Shown: one piece after another, positions 5,323 through 6,398 of the stretch
Layout: each line of letters starts with the position of its first letter
How positions within the stretch are numbered: the first letter of the stretch is position 1
Assembly: GCA_964557845.1 (NCBI GenBank)
Contig: CAZLBV010000331.1
Span: 1-6,398, forward strand
Direction of reading: 5' to 3'
Length of the DNA stretch: 6,398 bases
From: CAZLBV01 sp964557845
GTDB taxonomy: Bacteria > Acidobacteriota > Aminicenantia > Aminicenantales > Aminicenantaceae
Notes under the pieces: generated by a model
The model's database searches: none
The model's input: the letters and a program-made list of their open reading frames with translations, nothing else
Told to the model about the DNA's origin: nothing
Made by a program: the position numbers and the translations under genes

Positions 5323-6398
5323 CTATATTGTTTTTCCCCAATATTTCTTAACCTCGCCCACCAAAAACAGTGATCCCGCAACTATGACTGTACCATTGGG
5401 AGCTGCTTTCTCAACAGCTATATGCATGGCTTTATTCAGATCAGGCTCAACTTCGATCTTATCTATGTGTTTTTGAACTTTATTCCTGACCTCATCTGGA
5501 TAAGCTGCCCGATAATAAGGAAACCGTGTGAGGATAACCTCTTCACAGAGAGGAAATAAAATATCAGCTAATGCCTTTATTTTTTTATCCCGCATGACCG
5601 CAAAAACCAAAATAACAGGAGAAGCGGCATACTTCCGCAGGTAATTTTCCAGGGCTTTTGCCCCTTCCTGGTTATGGGCTCCATCGAGTATCACATCCGG
5701 CTTATGTCTGATCTTTTCTAGCCTTCCCGGCCAGGTTACGGTTTCGATCCCTTTTTTGATCTTCTCCTTATCCAGTTTTTTCCATACCTTGTTGATCTGC
5801 TCTGCAGCCGCAATGGCCACGGCAGCGTTTTTTCCCTGATGTTTTCCCAGAAGAGCCGGTTTAAACGAATAATTTTCTTCTAATGTTCTAAATTCAAAAT
5901 AATATCCCCTACTTATTTCATGAACCTTATAATTTTCCGGTCGGGAGAACACTCCGAAAAAAGGAGCCTTTAGCTCCTCTGCCCGGTTCTTGATTACTTC
6001 ATAAGCTGTCCTGGCTTCTACCCCGCAGACAACCGGAACACCTGCTTTGATAATGCCGGCTTTCTCAAAGGCTATCTGCCGCAAGGTCCTTCCTAAAAAC
6101 TTCTGGTGCTCAGAGGAAACAGTAGTAATTACCGATACTATCGGAATGACCACATTGGTAGCATCAAAACGCCCTCCCATACCCACTTCAAGGACAGCGA
6201 TATCAACCTTCTTCCAGGAAAAATATAAAAATGCCATACAGGTAAGGATCTCAAAATGAGTGGGCGGAAAGAGCAATTTTTTTTCTGAGATCAATCCCTC
6301 TATTTTTCTTTTTATCAAAGATAAGGCTGCGGCAAAATCTTTTTTGGTAATAGTCCTCTTGCCTATGCGAATCCTCTCCTGATAAGAAACCAAGTGGG
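5323..6398 (-). CDS. folC: Bifunctional folylpolyglutamate synthase/dihydrofolate synthase, partial (5' end beyond window)
   Basis: ATP-dependent Mur-ligase-family enzyme that adds glutamate to dihydropteroate and/or to folates in the cytoplasm. The last 357 codons are present (residues below are counted from the TTG codon at 6393). The frame continues upstream as P-H-L-V-S-Y-Q-E-R-I, the family's SPHL-V-x-F-x-E-R-I motif, so the TTG is internal and the true start lies outside. The P-loop (GTNGKGS in the family) is also outside. Visible motifs are FEILT (47-51), EVGMGGRFDATN (69-80), SSEH followed by LGRTLRQIAFEKAGIIK (93-116), GKHQGKNAAVAIAAAE (183-198), WPGRLE (221-226), DGAHN (237-241) and the C-terminal GSLFLVGEV (340-348). 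The family's usual D-H pair is E-H here, keeping the His ligand. Whether both activities are present cannot be told. The stop is 277 nt before atpF'. Confidence 0.95.
   Translation of the reverse strand, partial: HLVSYQERIRIGKRTITKKDFAAALSLIKRKIEGLISEKKLLFPPTHFEILTCMAFLYFSWKKVDIAVLEVGMGGRFDATNVVIPIVSVITTVSSEHQKFLGRTLRQIAFEKAGIIKAGVPVVCGVEARTAYEVIKNRAEELKAPFFGVFSRPENYKVHEISRGYYFEFRTLEENYSFKPALLGKHQGKNAAVAIAAAEQINKVWKKLDKEKIKKGIETVTWPGRLEKIRHKPDVILDGAHNQEGAKALENYLRKYAASPVILVFAVMRDKKIKALADILFPLCEEVILTRFPYYRAAYPDEVRNKVQKHIDKIEVEPDLNKAMHIAVEKAAPNGTVIVAGSLFLVGEVKKYWGKTI

Noticed and set aside
6391..6393. TTG codon as a start for folC
   Set aside because: The reading frame continues upstream with the conserved P-H-L-V part of the FolC motif, so the gene simply runs off the window. 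A start here would lack the P-loop.

Overview
The window is a bacterial chromosomal segment whose genes all lie on the minus strand, so transcription runs from high to low coordinates. It holds the 3' part of folC, a 277-base AT-rich intergenic region, and then six consecutive F1Fo ATP synthase genes in the order b', b, delta, alpha, gamma, beta. The last of these is cut off by the left edge of the window. No RNA genes, mobile elements, CRISPR arrays or integration sites were seen.

The organism is a bacterium. It has a split Fo operon, because no a-subunit (atpB) or c-subunit (atpE) gene lies between folC and the b genes, and it encodes two divergent b-type subunits. This arrangement is known from Desulfobacterota-type bacteria, some thermophiles and several uncultured candidate phyla. 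The b subunit carries an extra signal-peptide-like hydrophobic N-terminus, as in several of those lineages. The phylum cannot be fixed from this window. An Aminicenantota/Acidobacteriota- or Desulfobacterota-like origin is only a guess.

Layout: folC (5323-6398, 5' end outside the window); intergenic region (5046-5322) with a weak promoter candidate and several short inverted and direct repeats; atpF' (4626-5045); atpF (4045-4629); atpH (3525-4067); atpA (1996-3516); atpG (1103-1996); atpD (1-1080, 3' end outside). The atp genes are tightly packed, with junctions of a 4-nt overlap, a 23-nt overlap, an 8-nt gap, a 1-nt overlap and a 22-nt gap. They are almost certainly one transcription unit. 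Together they encode the peripheral stalk (b, b', delta) and most of F1 (alpha, gamma, beta). The epsilon gene is expected just beyond the left edge. The membrane rotor and stator (c, a) must be encoded elsewhere.

Most of the window is ordinary housekeeping sequence with intact catalytic motifs. I do not see a new multi-gene system. The feature most worth a second look is a lysine-rich N-terminal extension of about 37 residues on the beta subunit. It cannot be removed by choosing a later start codon. The two-hydrophobic-segment b subunit and the repeat-rich leader in front of the operon are secondary points of interest.
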